Assembly (NCBI RefSeq): GCF_012910885.1
Contig: NZ_WTVM01000018.1
Coordinates: forward strand, 1 to 42,639
Direction of reading: 5' to 3'
Source: Azoarcus taiwanensis
Lineage (GTDB): Bacteria; Pseudomonadota; Gammaproteobacteria; Burkholderiales; Rhodocyclaceae
Length of the DNA stretch: 42,639 nt
Position numbers and translations under genes: made by a program. The notes below the pieces were generated by a model. The model saw only the letters and a program-made list of their open reading frames with translations, did no database searches and was not told where the DNA came from. The number at the start of each line of letters is the position of its first letter. The stretch's first letter is position 1. Positions 1 to 9,431 of this stretch are shown one piece after another.

Positions 1-103
1 CTCGAACGCGTTACAAATCCAGGGGTTTTCACCTTCGACGACGATCACCCGATGGCTGAATCTGCCAGGTGTCCGATAGTGCGCCAGGCTGACTCTCAAG
101 GCG
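1..103. other. Sequence downstream of the rplQ terminator, no gene recognised
   Basis: This is the window edge beyond the alpha-operon terminator. Open frames here are antisense extensions of rplQ/rpoA and resemble no protein I know. I see no RNA gene or clear promoter. Confidence 0.4.
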
Positions 104-130
104 AAAAAAAAGGCCGACAGAATCGACCTT
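104..130 (-). terminator. Intrinsic terminator after rplQ
   Basis: On the minus strand an 8-bp stem (AAGGTCGA / TCGGCCTT, loop TTCTG) runs directly into eight T residues. One pair is a T-G (U-G) wobble that would be a C-A mismatch in plus-strand RNA, which fits a minus-strand terminator. It lies 26 nt past the rplQ stop and closes the whole ribosomal-protein run. Confidence 0.9.
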
Positions 131-156
131 TCTTCCTCCTCGCGAAGCGCACCCTA

Positions 157-561
157 TCAGGCTGCAGCTTCCTCGGTATTCGCTTCCTCGACCACTTCCT
201 CTTCGGGGCGGTCCATGAGTTCGACCAGGGCCATCGGCGCATTGTCGCCTTGGCGGAAACCGAACTTCAGGATGCGAAGATAGCCGCCGTTACGAGTCGC
301 GTAGCGCGGACCCAGCTCATCGAACAGCTTCACGACCATGTCCCGGTCGCGCAGGCGGTTGAATGCCAGGCGACGATTAGCCAGGCTCGGCTTCTTGCCG
401 AGGGTGATAAGCGGCTCGACAACGCGACGCAGCTCCTTCGCCTTCGGAAGAGTGGTTTTGATGACTTCGTGGCGCAGCAGCGAGCTGGCCATGTTGCGGA
501 ACATCGCCTGCCGGTGACTGCTGGTCCGGTTCAGTTTGCGAAGACCATGACGGTGACGCAT
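157..561 (-). CDS. rplQ: 50S ribosomal protein L17
   Basis: A 134-aa L17, which binds 23S rRNA on the large subunit near the exit-tunnel side. The N-terminus ([12 protein letters not shown]) and the segment [11 protein letters not shown] are typical of the family. The tail after about residue 116 is very acidic and Ala-rich ([15 protein letters not shown]), a common betaproteobacterial extension. It is the last gene of the alpha operon, 27 nt after rpoA, with a GAGGTAG Shine-Dalgarno (SD) before the ATG and an intrinsic terminator after the stop. Confidence 0.97.
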   Translation of the reverse strand: MRHRHGLRKLNRTSSHRQAMFRNMASSLLRHEVIKTTLPKAKELRRVVEPLITLGKKPSLANRRLAFNRLRDRDMVVKLFDELGPRYATRNGGYLRILKFGFRQGDNAPMALVELMDRPEEEVVEEANTEEAAA

Positions 562-588
562 TTTTCTACCTCACTACGCCGACGCTTC

Positions 589-1575
589 TCAACCGAGCTT
601 TTCGAGCCCGGCCGGCGGCCAGCTTTCCAGTTTCATTCCCAGCGTCAACCCACGAGTGGCCAACACTTCCTTGATCTCGTTGAGCGACTTACGACCCAGG
701 TTCGGGGTCTTCAGCAACTCGGTCTCGGTGCGCTGGATCAGATCACCGATGTAGTAGATGTTCTCGGCCTTGAGACAATTGGCCGAACGCACCGTCAGCT
801 CCAGATCATCGACCGGGCGCAACAGCACTGGATCGACGTCTGCCTGCGCGGCGTCTTCCTTGCCACCAACCGGTTCCGTGCCTTCCAGCGCGGCGAAGAC
901 CGAAAGCTGATCCACGAGAATGCGCGCCGCATCGCGAATCGCCTCTTCAGGGTCGACCGCACCGTTGGTCTCGATATCGATGACCAGTCGGTCCAGGTCG
1001 GTACGCTGCTCGACACGCGCACTCTCAACCAGATAGCTAACACGGCGCACGGGGCTGAACGAAGCATCCAGCATCACGCGGCCAATGGATTTGCTCTCGT
1101 CGGCATCCGGCCTGACATTCGACGGCACGTAGCCGCGACCGGCCTCGACCTTGATCTCCATCTCGAGCTTGCCGCCGGGGGCGACGTGAGCGATCACGTG
1201 CTCGGGATTGATGATCTCGACGTCATGACCGACTTCGATGTCAGCTGCGGTCACGACACCCTCGCCGCTCTTGGCGAGTCGAAGCGTGGCCTCCGGGCGA
1301 TTGTGCAGCTTGAGCACGACACCCTTGAGGTTCAGCAGTACATCAACGATGTCCTCGCGAACCCCGTCAAGCGTCGAGTACTCGTGTAGAACGCCCTCGA
1401 TGCTGACCTCGGTCGGCGCGCAGCCGGGCAGCGAGGACAGCAGAATGCGCCGCAGCGCATTCCCAAGGGTATGGCCGAACCCACGCTCGAACGGCTCCAT
1501 CGTCACGCGGGCCTGAACCGGCGAAACATTCTGGACGTCGATGATGCGGGGTTTCAGCAGCGAATTGCTTTGCAT
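589..1575 (-). CDS. rpoA: DNA-directed RNA polymerase subunit alpha
   Basis: A 328-aa full-length alpha subunit, the dimeric scaffold for beta and beta-prime assembly. The N-terminal domain spans about residues 1-230 (including the segment [20 protein letters not shown]). After a linker, the C-terminal domain (about 250-320) contains [14 protein letters not shown]; the Arg at about 263 aligns with E. coli R265, which contacts UP elements and activators. It is preceded by rpsD and followed by rplQ, the standard alpha-operon order, so its expression is tied to ribosomal protein synthesis. Confidence 0.98.
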   Translation of the reverse strand: MQSNSLLKPRIIDVQNVSPVQARVTMEPFERGFGHTLGNALRRILLSSLPGCAPTEVSIEGVLHEYSTLDGVREDIVDVLLNLKGVVLKLHNRPEATLRLAKSGEGVVTAADIEVGHDVEIINPEHVIAHVAPGGKLEMEIKVEAGRGYVPSNVRPDADESKSIGRVMLDASFSPVRRVSYLVESARVEQRTDLDRLVIDIETNGAVDPEEAIRDAARILVDQLSVFAALEGTEPVGGKEDAAQADVDPVLLRPVDDLELTVRSANCLKAENIYYIGDLIQRTETELLKTPNLGRKSLNEIKEVLATRGLTLGMKLESWPPAGLEKLG

Positions 1576-1611
1576 CAGCAGTTCCTCGGGCTTTTTGTTC
1601 AGACGAACCGA

Positions 1612-2241
1612 TTAGCGGGAGTAGAGTTCCACAACCAGGTTCTCGTTGATCGTGGCCGGCAGCTCTTCGCGCTGCGGATACGCCTTAAACGTGCCCTTGC
1701 CAGCCTTGGCATCCACCTCGAGCCACTCGGGGAAACCACGCGAAGCCGCAGCTTCCAGCGCGGCTTTGACGCGCAGTTGACCACGCGCACCCTCGGTCAC
1801 CTCGACCACGTCACCCGGACGAACAACATAGGACGGAATATTGACCCGCTTGCCGTTCACCAGAATGCCATTGTGCCGAACCAGCTGACGGGACTCAGCG
1901 CGCGACGCACCGAAACCCATGCGGAAAACGACGGAATCCAGTCGACCTTCCAGAAGCTGAAGCAGGTTCTCGCCGGTCGGACCCTTGCGGCGGTCGGCTT
2001 CGGCATAAACGCGCCGGAACTGACCTTCAAGGATGCCGTAAAGACGACGAATCTTTTGCTTCTCGCGCAACTGCACGCCATAACCGGACATGCGGTGGCC
2101 AGAACGCTGACCGTGCTGACCCGGGGCGTAAGAACGCCGCTCGATAGCACACTTATCGGTGAAACACTTCTCACCCTTGAGGAACAGTTTCTCGCCTTCG
2201 CGACGGCACTGACGGCACTTGGGATCTAGATTACGAGCCAC
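1612..2241 (-). CDS. rpsD: 30S ribosomal protein S4
   Basis: A 209-aa primary 16S rRNA-binding protein of the small-subunit body. The start is GTG with AAGGAG six bases upstream. The N-terminus carries four cysteines (C9, C12, C26, C31), the zinc-binding form of S4 rather than the Cys-free E. coli form. The S4 RNA-binding domain covers about residues 98-160 ([12 protein letters not shown], then [13 protein letters not shown]). In gammaproteobacteria S4 represses the alpha operon; whether that holds here is not visible. Confidence 0.97.
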   Translation of the reverse strand: MARNLDPKCRQCRREGEKLFLKGEKCFTDKCAIERRSYAPGQHGQRSGHRMSGYGVQLREKQKIRRLYGILEGQFRRVYAEADRRKGPTGENLLQLLEGRLDSVVFRMGFGASRAESRQLVRHNGILVNGKRVNIPSYVVRPGDVVEVTEGARGQLRVKAALEAAASRGFPEWLEVDAKAGKGTFKAYPQREELPATINENLVVELYSR

Positions 2242-2254
2242 AATAAACTCCTTG

Positions 2255-2644
2255 TCAGATGCGACGCTTCTTGGGCGGACGGCAACCGTTGTGCGGGACC
2301 GGCGTGATGTCGGTAATACTCGAGATCTTGATGCCGATTGCGTTCAACGCGCGAACCGCCGATTCGCGACCGGGGCCTGGGCCCTTGATCCGAACCTCGA
2401 GGTTCTTGATGCCACACTCCTGGGCGGCCTTGCCAGCAGCTTCAGCGGCGACCTGAGCAGCGAACGGCGTGCTCTTGCGCGAACCCTTGAAGCCGGCGCC
2501 GCCGGATGTCGCCCACGACAGAGCGTTACCCTGACGGTCGGTGATGGTGATGATGGTGTTATTGAAGCTCGCATGCACGTGGGCGATACCCTCGGCAACG
2601 TTCTTCTTGACCTTCTTGCGAACTTTCGCAGCTGTCTTAGCCAT
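2255..2644 (-). CDS. rpsK: 30S ribosomal protein S11
   Basis: A 129-aa S11, a platform protein near the mRNA exit and Shine-Dalgarno helix. It has the basic N-terminus (KVRKKVKKN), the segment [19 protein letters not shown] and the conserved C-terminus [15 protein letters not shown]. It lies 13 nt upstream of rpsD and 12 nt downstream of rpsM, so it is almost certainly co-transcribed and translationally linked with them. Confidence 0.97.
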   Translation of the reverse strand: MAKTAAKVRKKVKKNVAEGIAHVHASFNNTIITITDRQGNALSWATSGGAGFKGSRKSTPFAAQVAAEAAGKAAQECGIKNLEVRIKGPGPGRESAVRALNAIGIKISSITDITPVPHNGCRPPKKRRI

Positions 2645-2656
2645 TATGAGCCTCTA

Positions 2657-3022
2657 TCACTTCTTCTTGCCGGCGATCGCCTTGCGCGGCCCCTTGCGGG
2701 TGCGGGCGTTCGTACGGGTGCGCTGACCGCGCAGGGGCAGACCACGGCGGTGCCGGAAACCCCGGTAGCAGCCAAGATCCATCAAGCGCTTGATGTTCAT
2801 GGTCACTTCACGGCGGAGGTCGCCCTCGACCGCGAACTTCGCCACTTCTTCGCGCAACCGATCCATGTCCGACTCGGTCAGGTCCTTGACCTTGGTCGAG
2901 CGACCCACGCCGGAAGCATCGCAAATTTTCTGAGCACGGGTGCGCCCGATCCCGAAGATCGATGTCAGCGCAATCTCGGCGTGCTTGTGATTGGGAATGT
3001 TTACCCCTGCAATACGGGCCAT
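2657..3022 (-). CDS. rpsM: 30S ribosomal protein S13
   Basis: A 121-aa S13 of the 30S head, which makes intersubunit bridges with L5 and contacts P-site tRNA. It starts [19 protein letters not shown] and ends in the basic tail [13 protein letters not shown]. It is the first gene of the alpha operon; a GGGGT SD precedes the ATG, and a candidate promoter lies in the 53-nt spacer after rpmJ. Confidence 0.97.
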   Translation of the reverse strand: MARIAGVNIPNHKHAEIALTSIFGIGRTRAQKICDASGVGRSTKVKDLTESDMDRLREEVAKFAVEGDLRREVTMNIKRLMDLGCYRGFRHRRGLPLRGQRTRTNARTRKGPRKAIAGKKK

Positions 3023-3050
3023 TCGTCTACCCCAAAAAGCGAAACATTAA

Positions 3051-3079
3051 ATTTTAATACGTTGCAACCAGCAAATCAA
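3051..3079 (-). promoter_or_regulatory. Candidate sigma-70 promoter of the alpha operon (rpsM-rplQ)
   Basis: On the minus strand TTGATT (3074-3079) is followed after 17 bp by TAAAAT (3051-3056), inside an AT-rich patch that stands out from the GC-rich surroundings. The -35 overlaps the rpmJ stop codon. The predicted start of transcription is about 20 nt before the rpsM ATG. The position matches the known alpha-operon promoter of E. coli. Confidence 0.6.
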
Positions 3080-3189
3080 CCCTGGCGCTGCTTGTGACGC
3101 GGATCGCTGCAGATAACGCGCACAACACCCTTCCGCCGAATGATCTTGCAGTGACGGCACAAGCGCTTTACCGATGCCTGAACTCTCAT
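3076..3189 (-). CDS. rpmJ: 50S ribosomal protein L36
   Basis: A 37-aa protein starting [15 protein letters not shown] and ending DPRHKQRQG. It has the zinc-ribbon ligands C11, C14, C27 and H32, so it is the zinc-binding (C+) paralogue. It sits between infA (22 nt upstream) and rpsM, its usual place in betaproteobacteria. L36 stabilises 23S rRNA near the GTPase-associated centre. It is short enough to be missed by ORF-length cut-offs. Confidence 0.96.
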   Translation of the reverse strand: MRVQASVKRLCRHCKIIRRKGVVRVICSDPRHKQRQG

Positions 3190-3211
3190 TTTCCTAACTC
3201 CTGTTTCTTGA

Positions 3212-3430
3212 TTACTTGGTCCGGAAAACAATCCGGGCCTTGCTGAGATCATACGGCGTCAACTGCACGGTCACTTTGTCGCCCGGCAGAATGCGGATGT
3301 AATGCATCCGCATCTTTCCGGAGATGTAACCGAGCACGATGTGCCCGTTTTCCAGTTTCACGCGGAAGGTCGCGTTGGGGAGGTTCTCGAGAACCTCACC
3401 CTGCATTTCAATGACGTCTTCCTTTGTCAT
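3212..3430 (-). CDS. infA: Translation initiation factor IF-1
   Basis: A 72-aa single S1-like OB-fold protein that binds the 30S A site during initiation. It starts [20 protein letters not shown] and contains [20 protein letters not shown] and [16 protein letters not shown], the family hallmarks. It follows secY by 3 nt and precedes rpmJ, as in other betaproteobacteria; in E. coli infA lies elsewhere. Confidence 0.98.
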   Translation of the reverse strand: MTKEDVIEMQGEVLENLPNATFRVKLENGHIVLGYISGKMRMHYIRILPGDKVTVQLTPYDLSKARIVFRTK

Positions 3431-3433
3431 GTC

Positions 3434-4759
3434 TCACCTGGTCGGAAATCCGGAACCCTTGAAGTTCGCCTTCTTGAGCAGACTTTCGTACTGGTGCGAC
3501 ATCATGTGACTTTGCACCTGATTCATGAAGTCCATCGTGACCACGACGATGATCAGGAGCGAGGTGCCACCGAAGTAGAACGGCACGTTCCATCTCAGGA
3601 TCAGGAACTCAGGCAACAAGCAGACCGCCGTGATATACACCGCCCCGACCAAGGTCAGCCGCGTCAGGATCTTGTCGATGTATCGCGCAGTCTGGTCGCC
3701 GGGTCGAATGCCCGGGATGAAAGCCCCACTCTTCTTCAGATTGTCGGCAGTGTCGCGTGCATTGAACACCAGGGCCGTGTAGAAGAAGCAGAAGAACACA
3801 ATCGCCGCTGCATAAAGCATCACGTAGATCGGCTGGCCCGGGGCGAGCGTGGACGAGATGTCACGCAGCCACGTCATCCCTTCGGAAGAGCCGAACCACT
3901 GCCCCAAGGTCGCAGGGAACAGAATGATGCTCGACGCAAAGATCGGTGGGATCACACCGGCCATGTTCAGCTTCAAGGGCAGGTGCGAGCTCTGCCCACC
4001 GTACACCTTGTTCCCTACCTGACGCTTGGCGTAGTTGACCAGGATCTTCCGCTGACCTCTTTCAACGAACACCACAAATGCCGTCACCAACACCACCAGG
4101 ACACAGATCACGAGTGACGTGAAGGGATGCATGGCTCCGGTACGAACAAGTTCGAACAATCCGCCGATCGCACTCGGAAGACCTGCAACGATACCCGCAA
4201 AGATGATCAGCGAAATACCATTGCCGATCCCTCGCTCGGTGATCTGCTCACCCAGCCACATCAGGAAGATCGTACCGGTGACCAAGGTCGTGACGGTCAC
4301 GAACCTGAACATCAAGCCCGGGTCGAGCACCAGTCCAGCCTGCGTCTCCAGTGCGATGGAGATTCCCATTGCCTGGAAGAAGGCCAACACCAGCGTTCCG
4401 TAACGCGTGTATTGTGTAATCTTCCGCCGACCGGCTTCACCTTCCTTCTTGAGCTGTTCCAGCGCCGGCACTGCAACCGTCATCAACTGCATGATGATCG
4501 CGGCCGAGATATACGGCATGATGCCCAGCGCAAAAATCGTGAAGCGCGACAGTGCGCCACCCGAGAAGAGGTTGAACACGCCCAGAATCCCGCCTGCCTG
4601 CGACTGAAACAGCTCGGCCAGCCGGTCCGGATCGATACCCGGAACAGGGATATGCGCGCCTATCCGGTACACAATCAGCGCACCCAGGACGAACAGGATG
4701 CGCTTTTTGAGGTCACCGAAACGACCGGTGCTTCCCACGGTTGCGGCTGTCTTTGCCAC
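3434..4759 (-). CDS. secY: Preprotein translocase subunit SecY
   Basis: A 441-aa pore-forming subunit of the SecYEG translocon in the inner membrane, with about ten hydrophobic segments. Family segments include [13 protein letters not shown] near the N-terminus and [13 protein letters not shown] in a late cytoplasmic loop. The start is GTG with an AGAGG SD 7 nt upstream, giving [20 protein letters not shown]. The partner secE is in this window at 30183-30530. It lies 17 nt after rplO, the conserved spc-operon position. Confidence 0.98.
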   Translation of the reverse strand: MAKTAATVGSTGRFGDLKKRILFVLGALIVYRIGAHIPVPGIDPDRLAELFQSQAGGILGVFNLFSGGALSRFTIFALGIMPYISAAIIMQLMTVAVPALEQLKKEGEAGRRKITQYTRYGTLVLAFFQAMGISIALETQAGLVLDPGLMFRFVTVTTLVTGTIFLMWLGEQITERGIGNGISLIIFAGIVAGLPSAIGGLFELVRTGAMHPFTSLVICVLVVLVTAFVVFVERGQRKILVNYAKRQVGNKVYGGQSSHLPLKLNMAGVIPPIFASSIILFPATLGQWFGSSEGMTWLRDISSTLAPGQPIYVMLYAAAIVFFCFFYTALVFNARDTADNLKKSGAFIPGIRPGDQTARYIDKILTRLTLVGAVYITAVCLLPEFLILRWNVPFYFGGTSLLIIVVVTMDFMNQVQSHMMSHQYESLLKKANFKGSGFPTR

Positions 4760-4776
4760 GGTCGCGCCTCTACCTT

Positions 4777-5214
4777 TTACTCAGTTACGACGGCACCACC
4801 GGCCGCCTCAATGGCAGCACGGGCACCCTTGGTCGCGCCAACGCCACGCAGCGTCACCTTGCGCGTGAGTTCGCCCGACAGAATGACCTTGGCGGAGAGC
4901 GTGTCAGCAGCAACCACGCCGGCCTGAACCAGCACCAGCAAGTCGATTTCGTCAACCGGCAGCTTCTCGATCTCCGAAAGGCGCACCTCAGCATTGCGAG
5001 CACCAGTCAGGGAGACGAATCCGCGCTTGGGCAGGCGACGCTGGAGCGGCATCTGACCACCCTCGAAGCCGACCTTGTGAAAACCACCCGCGCGCGACTT
5101 CTGACCCTTGTGCCCACGGCCGCAGGTCTTCCCCAGACCGCTACCGATGCCACGGCCAACGCGGCGCGACGCTTTCTTCGAGCCCTCACCGGGCTTGATC
5201 GTATTCAAACGCAT
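4777..5214 (-). CDS. rplO: 50S ribosomal protein L15
   Basis: A 145-aa late-assembly large-subunit protein. The N-terminus is [20 protein letters not shown], followed by the Gly/Lys-rich extension that threads into 23S rRNA ([18 protein letters not shown]). The C-terminal globular part ends [12 protein letters not shown]. It begins 1 nt after the rpmD stop, which implies translational coupling, and is followed by secY. Confidence 0.97.
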   Translation of the reverse strand: MRLNTIKPGEGSKKASRRVGRGIGSGLGKTCGRGHKGQKSRAGGFHKVGFEGGQMPLQRRLPKRGFVSLTGARNAEVRLSEIEKLPVDEIDLLVLVQAGVVAADTLSAKVILSGELTRKVTLRGVGATKGARAAIEAAGGAVVTE

Positions 5215-5215
5215 A

Positions 5216-5398
5216 TCAACCCTCGCACTTCAGGAGGTAGGAGACCTTGTTGATCATTCCGCGGATCTCAGGAGTATCCTGCAGCTCCACCGAATGATTC
5301 AGCCGACGCAGGCCAAGGCCGCGCACAGTAGCGCGATGGGACTGCTTGGTGCCGATCACGCTCTTGACGAGTGTGACTTTGAGTTTGTTGTCAGACAT
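5216..5398 (-). CDS. rpmD: 50S ribosomal protein L30
   Basis: A 60-aa L30 of standard length, starting [18 protein letters not shown]. It contains [20 protein letters not shown], the conserved L30 signature. It is packed between rpsE (3 nt gap) and rplO (1 nt gap). Confidence 0.96.
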   Translation of the reverse strand: MSDNKLKVTLVKSVIGTKQSHRATVRGLGLRRLNHSVELQDTPEIRGMINKVSYLLKCEG

Positions 5399-5401
5399 CG
5401 C

Positions 5402-5929
5402 TTACCCCAGAATCTCTTCGACGCTCTTGCCGCGCTTGGCCGCAATCTGCGCCGGGGTGTTGATCGCCAGCAGACCGTCGATCGTCGCCCGAACCACGTT
5501 ATAGGGATTGCTCGAACCAATGCACTTGCAGATCACATCGGTCACACCCATCACCTCGAACACAGCGCGCATCGGACCGCCCGCGATGATGCCGGTGCCG
5601 CTCGGCGCAGGCTGCATGAGAACCTTGGCGGCGCCATGATGACCCACCACGGTGTGATGGAGCGTGCCGTTCTTCAAGGGCACCTTGGTGAGCTTGCGTC
5701 GTGCTTCGTCCATGGCTTTCTGAACCGCCACAGGGACTTCGCGTGACTTGCCTTTGCCCATGCCGATGCCGCCATCGCCGTCACCAACGACGGTCAACGC
5801 AGCAAAACCGAGGATCCGACCACCCTTGACCACCTTCGTGACCCGGTTGATCGCAACCATCTTCTCGCGCATCGAATCGTCGCGCTCTTCAGCGCCCTGC
5901 TGCGGCCGCTTGCCTTGTTGCTTAGCCAT
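5402..5929 (-). CDS. rpsE: 30S ribosomal protein S5
   Basis: A 175-aa S5 involved in decoding fidelity and the mRNA entry helicase. The dsRNA-binding-like N-terminal domain carries VNRV-type residues ([17 protein letters not shown]), and the C-terminal domain has [16 protein letters not shown] and [15 protein letters not shown]. The charged N-terminal extension ([18 protein letters not shown]) is typical of betaproteobacteria. It lies in standard spc order after rplR (12 nt gap). Confidence 0.97.
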   Translation of the reverse strand: MAKQQGKRPQQGAEERDDSMREKMVAINRVTKVVKGGRILGFAALTVVGDGDGGIGMGKGKSREVPVAVQKAMDEARRKLTKVPLKNGTLHHTVVGHHGAAKVLMQPAPSGTGIIAGGPMRAVFEVMGVTDVICKCIGSSNPYNVVRATIDGLLAINTPAQIAAKRGKSVEEILG

Positions 5930-5941
5930 ACGAATCCTCGC

Positions 5942-6295
5942 TTAGAACTTCAGACCGCCGGCGCGGGCAGCCTCGGCCAGCGCCTTGACGCGACCGTGAT
6001 AAAGGAAACCCGAGCGATCGAACGAGACGGTTTCGACACCAGCGGCCTTCGCACGCTCGGCGATCAGTTTGCCGACCAGTTCCGCCGCGGCTTTGTTGCC
6101 ACCATGGCTGACCTGAGCCCGTACGTCCGGCTCGACCGTCGAGGCCGCGGCAAGCACACGCGAGCGGCAGCCCGAGACGACCTGGGCGTAGATATGGGAA
6201 TTGGAACGGAAAACGGACAGTCGCACCGCTTTCAGTTCGGCGATCTTGGCTCGGGTTTTGCGAGCACGACGCAGACGAACTTGTTTCTTGTTCAT
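5942..6295 (-). CDS. rplR: 50S ribosomal protein L18
   Basis: A 117-aa 5S rRNA-binding protein of the central protuberance. It has the basic N-terminus ([18 protein letters not shown]) and ends [26 protein letters not shown], diagnostic of L18. It follows rplF by 12 nt. With L5 (rplE, also here) it loads 5S rRNA onto the large subunit. Confidence 0.97.
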   Translation of the reverse strand: MNKKQVRLRRARKTRAKIAELKAVRLSVFRSNSHIYAQVVSGCRSRVLAAASTVEPDVRAQVSHGGNKAAAELVGKLIAERAKAAGVETVSFDRSGFLYHGRVKALAEAARAGGLKF

Positions 6296-6307
6296 GACGA
6301 ACCGCCC

Positions 6308-6841
6308 TTACTTCTTCTTGGTTTCCTTGAGCACCACCACCTCGTCCGCATAACGGACGCCCTTGCCCTTGTAGGGTTCGGGTTGGCGGTATGCCCGCAC
6401 CTCGGCCGCTACCTGGCCGACTTGCTGCTTGTCGATACCCTTGATCAGGATCTCGGTTTGAGTCGGGGTCTCACACTTGACGCCAGCAGGCATCTGGTGA
6501 ACCACCGGATGTGAAAAGCCGAGCGAAAGGTTCAACTTGTCACCTTGAGCCTGCGCGCGATAGCCGACGCCGACCAGGTTCAGCTTGCGCTCGAAACCCT
6601 TGCTCACGCCCACGACCATATTGTTGATCAGCGCTCTGGCGGTACCCGACATGGCACGCGCGTTGGCTTGACCATCGCGAGCCTTGCACACCACTGCGTT
6701 GCCTTCACGCTCGACATCGACTGCGTCACCAAGGCGCTGGCTCAGCTGACCCAGTGGACCCTTGACGGTGACCACACCGTCGGCAACCGCGACTTCGACG
6801 CCAGCAGGCAACTGGACCGGATTTTTAGCTACACGAGACAT
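6308..6841 (-). CDS. rplF: 50S ribosomal protein L6
   Basis: A 177-aa L6 with two tandem similar folds, located near the factor-binding site. It starts [17 protein letters not shown]. The C-terminal signature is [20 protein letters not shown] then [14 protein letters not shown], followed by a lysine-rich end. It follows rpsH by 9 nt. Confidence 0.97.
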   Translation of the reverse strand: MSRVAKNPVQLPAGVEVAVADGVVTVKGPLGQLSQRLGDAVDVEREGNAVVCKARDGQANARAMSGTARALINNMVVGVSKGFERKLNLVGVGYRAQAQGDKLNLSLGFSHPVVHQMPAGVKCETPTQTEILIKGIDKQQVGQVAAEVRAYRQPEPYKGKGVRYADEVVVLKETKKK

Positions 6842-6850
6842 GAAACCCCC

Positions 6851-7246
6851 TTACGCGACGTAGCAGATGACTTCGCCGCCAACGCGCCCAGCGCGGGCCG
6901 CACGGTCAGTCATCACCCCACGAGGCGTCGAAACAATCGCAACGCCCAGCCCGTTCATGACTCGGGGCAGCTTCTCGCTACCACGATAGACACGCAGACC
7001 GGGGCGGCTCACACGCTCAAGACGCTCGATTACCGGCCGACCGGCGTAGTACTTCAGCGTCACCTCGAGATCCGGCTTACCACCATTCTCACGCACCGTG
7101 TAGCCGTCAATATAACCTTCGTCCTGCAGAACCTTGGCGATCGCAACCTTGACCTTCGAGCTCGGCATCACGACGCTGAGCTTTTGCGCCTGCTGACCGT
7201 TACGAATACGGGTCAGCATATCGGCGATGGGATCGGACATACTCAT
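6851..7246 (-). CDS. rpsH: 30S ribosomal protein S8
   Basis: A 131-aa S8 that binds the central domain of 16S rRNA. It starts [19 protein letters not shown]; translation could also begin at the second Met (7240), but the longer start matches relatives. It ends with the family signature [20 protein letters not shown]. In E. coli S8 represses the spc operon by binding the rplE start region; I did not try to fold that site here. Confidence 0.97.
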   Translation of the reverse strand: MSMSDPIADMLTRIRNGQQAQKLSVVMPSSKVKVAIAKVLQDEGYIDGYTVRENGGKPDLEVTLKYYAGRPVIERLERVSRPGLRVYRGSEKLPRVMNGLGVAIVSTPRGVMTDRAARAGRVGGEVICYVA

Positions 7247-7258
7247 TTGATACTCTCC

Positions 7259-7564
7259 TTACCAGCTCGCCTTGGTCACGCCGGGCACCTCGCCACGGAA
7301 GGCGAGATCGCGCAATTTGTTGCGGCAAAGGCCGAACTTGCGGAACACCCCACGCGGACGACCGGTGAGCGCACAGCGGTTACGACCCCGCACCGGGCTC
7401 GCATTGCGCGGCAACTGTTGAAGCTTGAGGCGCGCGGCCATGCGCTCGTCCTCGGACAGCTTCATGTCATTGATCTGAGCGAGAAGCTCGGCACGCTTGG
7501 CAGCAAACTTCGCGACCAGCTTCCGACGCTTTTCCTCACGATTGATCAGAGCAACTTTTGCCAT
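7259..7564 (-). CDS. rpsN: 30S ribosomal protein S14
   Basis: A 101-aa long-form S14 lacking the CxxC zinc ribbon of the short form. The end [20 protein letters not shown] then [11 protein letters not shown] is characteristic. It lies 7 nt after rplE and 12 nt before rpsH. S14 binds the 30S head late in assembly. No second rpsN is seen in this window. Confidence 0.97.
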   Translation of the reverse strand: MAKVALINREEKRRKLVAKFAAKRAELLAQINDMKLSEDERMAARLKLQQLPRNASPVRGRNRCALTGRPRGVFRKFGLCRNKLRDLAFRGEVPGVTKASW

Positions 7565-7571
7565 ATCACCC

Positions 7572-8111
7572 TCAATTCTTGAACGGGAACTTGAAAGCCG
7601 CGAGCAACGCCTTGGCTTCCGCGTCCGACTTTGCGGTGGTCGTGATGCTGATATTCATACCCCGCAGAGCGTCGATCTTGTCGTACTCGATCTCAGGGAA
7701 GATGATCTGCTCTTTCACGCCGATGTTGTAGTTGCCACGACCATCGAAGGCCTTGCCCGACACACCACGGAAGTCACGAACCCGCGGCAGCGCGACCGTG
7801 ATCAGGCGATCCAGGAACTCATACATCCGTTCACCGCGCAGTGTGACCATGCATCCGATCGGATAACCATCGCGAATCTTGAACCCGGCTATCGATTTAC
7901 GCGCCTTGGTTACGACAGGTTTCTGACCGGCGATCTTCGCCATGTCGCCCACTGCATTCTCAAGAATCTTCTTGTCGCCAACCGCTTCGCCAACACCCAT
8001 GTTCAGGGTGATTTTCGTGATACGCGGAATTTCCATCACGGAGCCATAGCCGAACTGCTTCTGCAATTCGGGAGCGACCGTCTCTTTGTAAATCTGCTGA
8101 AAGCGCGCCAT
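7572..8111 (-). CDS. rplE: 50S ribosomal protein L5
   Basis: A 179-aa 5S rRNA-binding protein forming intersubunit bridge B1b with S13. I start it at the ATG at 8111 ([16 protein letters not shown]), because AAGGAG is correctly spaced for it. A GTG two codons upstream is in frame but too close to the SD. It contains [20 protein letters not shown] and [19 protein letters not shown], both family signatures. It lies 9 nt after rplX. Confidence 0.96.
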   Translation of the reverse strand: MARFQQIYKETVAPELQKQFGYGSVMEIPRITKITLNMGVGEAVGDKKILENAVGDMAKIAGQKPVVTKARKSIAGFKIRDGYPIGCMVTLRGERMYEFLDRLITVALPRVRDFRGVSGKAFDGRGNYNIGVKEQIIFPEIEYDKIDALRGMNISITTTAKSDAEAKALLAAFKFPFKN

Positions 8112-8120
8112 CGTCACTCC

Positions 8121-8438
8121 TTAGGCGTCCACAAGTTCGCCGTTCGACTTGAAGAAGCGCACCTTGCGACCATCTTCAAGCTCCTTGATACCGACCCGAT
8201 CACCCTTCTGAGTAGCCGGATTGAACAGGGCGATGTTGGAAATGTTGATCGGCATCTCTTTCTCGACGATACCGCCAACCTCGCCCTTCATCGGGTTCGG
8301 GCGCACGTGCTTCTTGACACGATTCACACCCTCAACCACAACCCGCTCGGCGTCGACGCGACGCGCGATCATGCCGCGACGCCCCTTGTCCCTGCCAGCA
8401 ATGACGACGACTTCGTCGCCTTTACGAATCTTGTTCAT
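8121..8438 (-). CDS. rplX: 50S ribosomal protein L24
   Basis: A 105-aa assembly-initiator protein with an N-terminal KOW motif ([19 protein letters not shown]). It continues [20 protein letters not shown], typical of L24. It lies 10 nt after rplN in spc order. L24 nucleates 50S assembly at the 5' domain of 23S rRNA. Confidence 0.97.
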   Translation of the reverse strand: MNKIRKGDEVVVIAGRDKGRRGMIARRVDAERVVVEGVNRVKKHVRPNPMKGEVGGIVEKEMPINISNIALFNPATQKGDRVGIKELEDGRKVRFFKSNGELVDA

Positions 8439-8448
8439 GCCAGACCCC

Positions 8449-8817
8449 TCAGAGCACTTCCGGCGCCAGCGACACGATCTTCATGAATCGGTCGCCACGC
8501 AACTCGCGCGTCACCGGCCCGAAGATACGGGTGCCGATCGGCTCGAGCTTGTTGTTCAAAAGGACTGCGGCGTTGCCATCGAACTTGACCAGGGCGCCGT
8601 CCGGACGACGAACACCCTTGGCGGTACGAACCACAACCGCGTTGTAGACGTCACCCTTTTTGACACGCCCACGGGGAGCGGCCTCTTTAATGGTGACCTT
8701 GATGACATCACCGATGCCAGCATAGCGCCGCTTGGAGCCGCCGAGCACCTTGATGCACATTACCGATCGCGCACCGCTGTTATCGGCCACGCTCAGCATG
8801 GACTGCATTTGAATCAT
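8449..8817 (-). CDS. rplN: 50S ribosomal protein L14
   Basis: A 122-aa L14, the usual length, starting [20 protein letters not shown]. The frame is open further upstream to 8949, but that part runs through the promoter and hairpin region and is not L14-like. A GGAG lies 9 nt before the chosen ATG. It contains [20 protein letters not shown] and ends IVSLAPEVL. First gene of the spc group, with an 82-nt predicted leader from the putative promoter. Confidence 0.96.
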   Translation of the reverse strand: MIQMQSMLSVADNSGARSVMCIKVLGGSKRRYAGIGDVIKVTIKEAAPRGRVKKGDVYNAVVVRTAKGVRRPDGALVKFDGNAAVLLNNKLEPIGTRIFGPVTRELRGDRFMKIVSLAPEVL

Positions 8818-8905
8818 GAATTTATCTCCAACTTGCCCCGCCACAGCGGTCAGTCTTGGAACCCGTTTGGGTAGGGCGCTCGAGTGAGCAAAAGCAAAGA
8901 TGAAA

Positions 8906-8935
8906 ATTATAACAGCTTGGCAAGCATCTTGCCAA
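8906..8935 (-). promoter_or_regulatory. Putative spc promoter (upstream of rplN)
   Basis: On the minus strand TTGGCA (8930-8935) and a perfect TATAAT (8906-8911) are 18 bp apart, and TG at the -15 position makes an extended -10. Transcription would begin about 8899, about 82 nt before rplN. The E. coli spc promoter lies in the same rpsQ-rplN gap. The elements lie within or overlap the perfect dyad listed separately. Confidence 0.7.
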
Positions 8936-8943
8936 GCTGTTAT
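8909..8943. repeat. Perfect 16-bp inverted repeat at the S10/spc junction
   Basis: The arms ATAACAGCTTGGCAAG (8909-8924) and its exact reverse complement (8928-8943) are separated by only CAT. In RNA from S10 read-through this forms a 16-bp hairpin followed by AAUUUUC, resembling a terminator. In DNA the dyad covers the -35 and spacer and runs into the -10 of the putative spc promoter. There is no mismatch in either strand, which permits both a DNA-level operator role and an RNA role. Confidence 0.85.
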
Positions 8944-8968
8944 ACGCAAAAACTGACCTGAACCAAGC

Positions 8969-9238
8969 TCAGATCACGGTCGCCTTTTCAAGCACCTGTG
9001 CGACACGCCAGGATTTGGTCTTCGAGATCGGACGGCACTCCTCGATCTCGACGAGATCGCCTGCAGCAGCGACGCTGTCAGCATCGTGCGCGTGGTACTT
9101 GGCGGTCTTGGTCATGATCTTGTCGTAGAGCTCATGCTTGACGCGACGCTCGACAAGCACGGTTACCGTGTTCTGCATCTTGTCACTGACCACGCGACCA
9201 ACCAGGACGCGGCGCACTTTCACTTTCTGTTCACTCAT
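8969..9238 (-). CDS. rpsQ: 30S ribosomal protein S17
   Basis: An 89-aa primary 16S rRNA-binding OB-fold protein starting [19 protein letters not shown]. It contains [20 protein letters not shown] and [17 protein letters not shown], family signatures. Its ATG overlaps the rpmC stop (ATGA), so the two are translationally coupled. It is the last gene of the S10 group; the dyad/promoter lies just after it. Confidence 0.97.
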   Translation of the reverse strand: MSEQKVKVRRVLVGRVVSDKMQNTVTVLVERRVKHELYDKIMTKTAKYHAHDADSVAAAGDLVEIEECRPISKTKSWRVAQVLEKATVI

Positions 9239-9429
9239 TTTTGCATCGCCTTTTCACGCAGAAGCGTGCGCACACGCGCGATATCGCGACGCACCTTCCC
9301 GATTTGGCTTGTGTTGCTGAGCTGCTGCGTAGCAAGTTGCATGCGCAGCGAAAACTGCGCCTTCAGCAGTTCGAGCAACTCGTTGTTCAGTTCGTCTGCG
9401 CTCTTCGCGCGGAGTTCACTCGCTTTCAT
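9235..9429 (-). CDS. rpmC: 50S ribosomal protein L29
   Basis: A 64-aa L29 near the polypeptide exit, where it helps dock trigger factor and SRP. It starts [19 protein letters not shown]. The frame is open to 9570, but the extra residues antisense-overlap rplP and are not L29-like. It contains [20 protein letters not shown], the family signature. It starts 2 nt after rplP and overlaps rpsQ by 4 nt. Confidence 0.95.
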   Translation of the reverse strand: MKASELRAKSADELNNELLELLKAQFSLRMQLATQQLSNTSQIGKVRRDIARVRTLLREKAMQK

Positions 9430-9431
9430 GA

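Noticed and set aside
8818-8949. N-terminal extension of L14 through the palindrome
   Set aside because: L14 is 122 aa and well conserved from MIQMQ; the extension crosses the promoter and dyad and lacks an SD.
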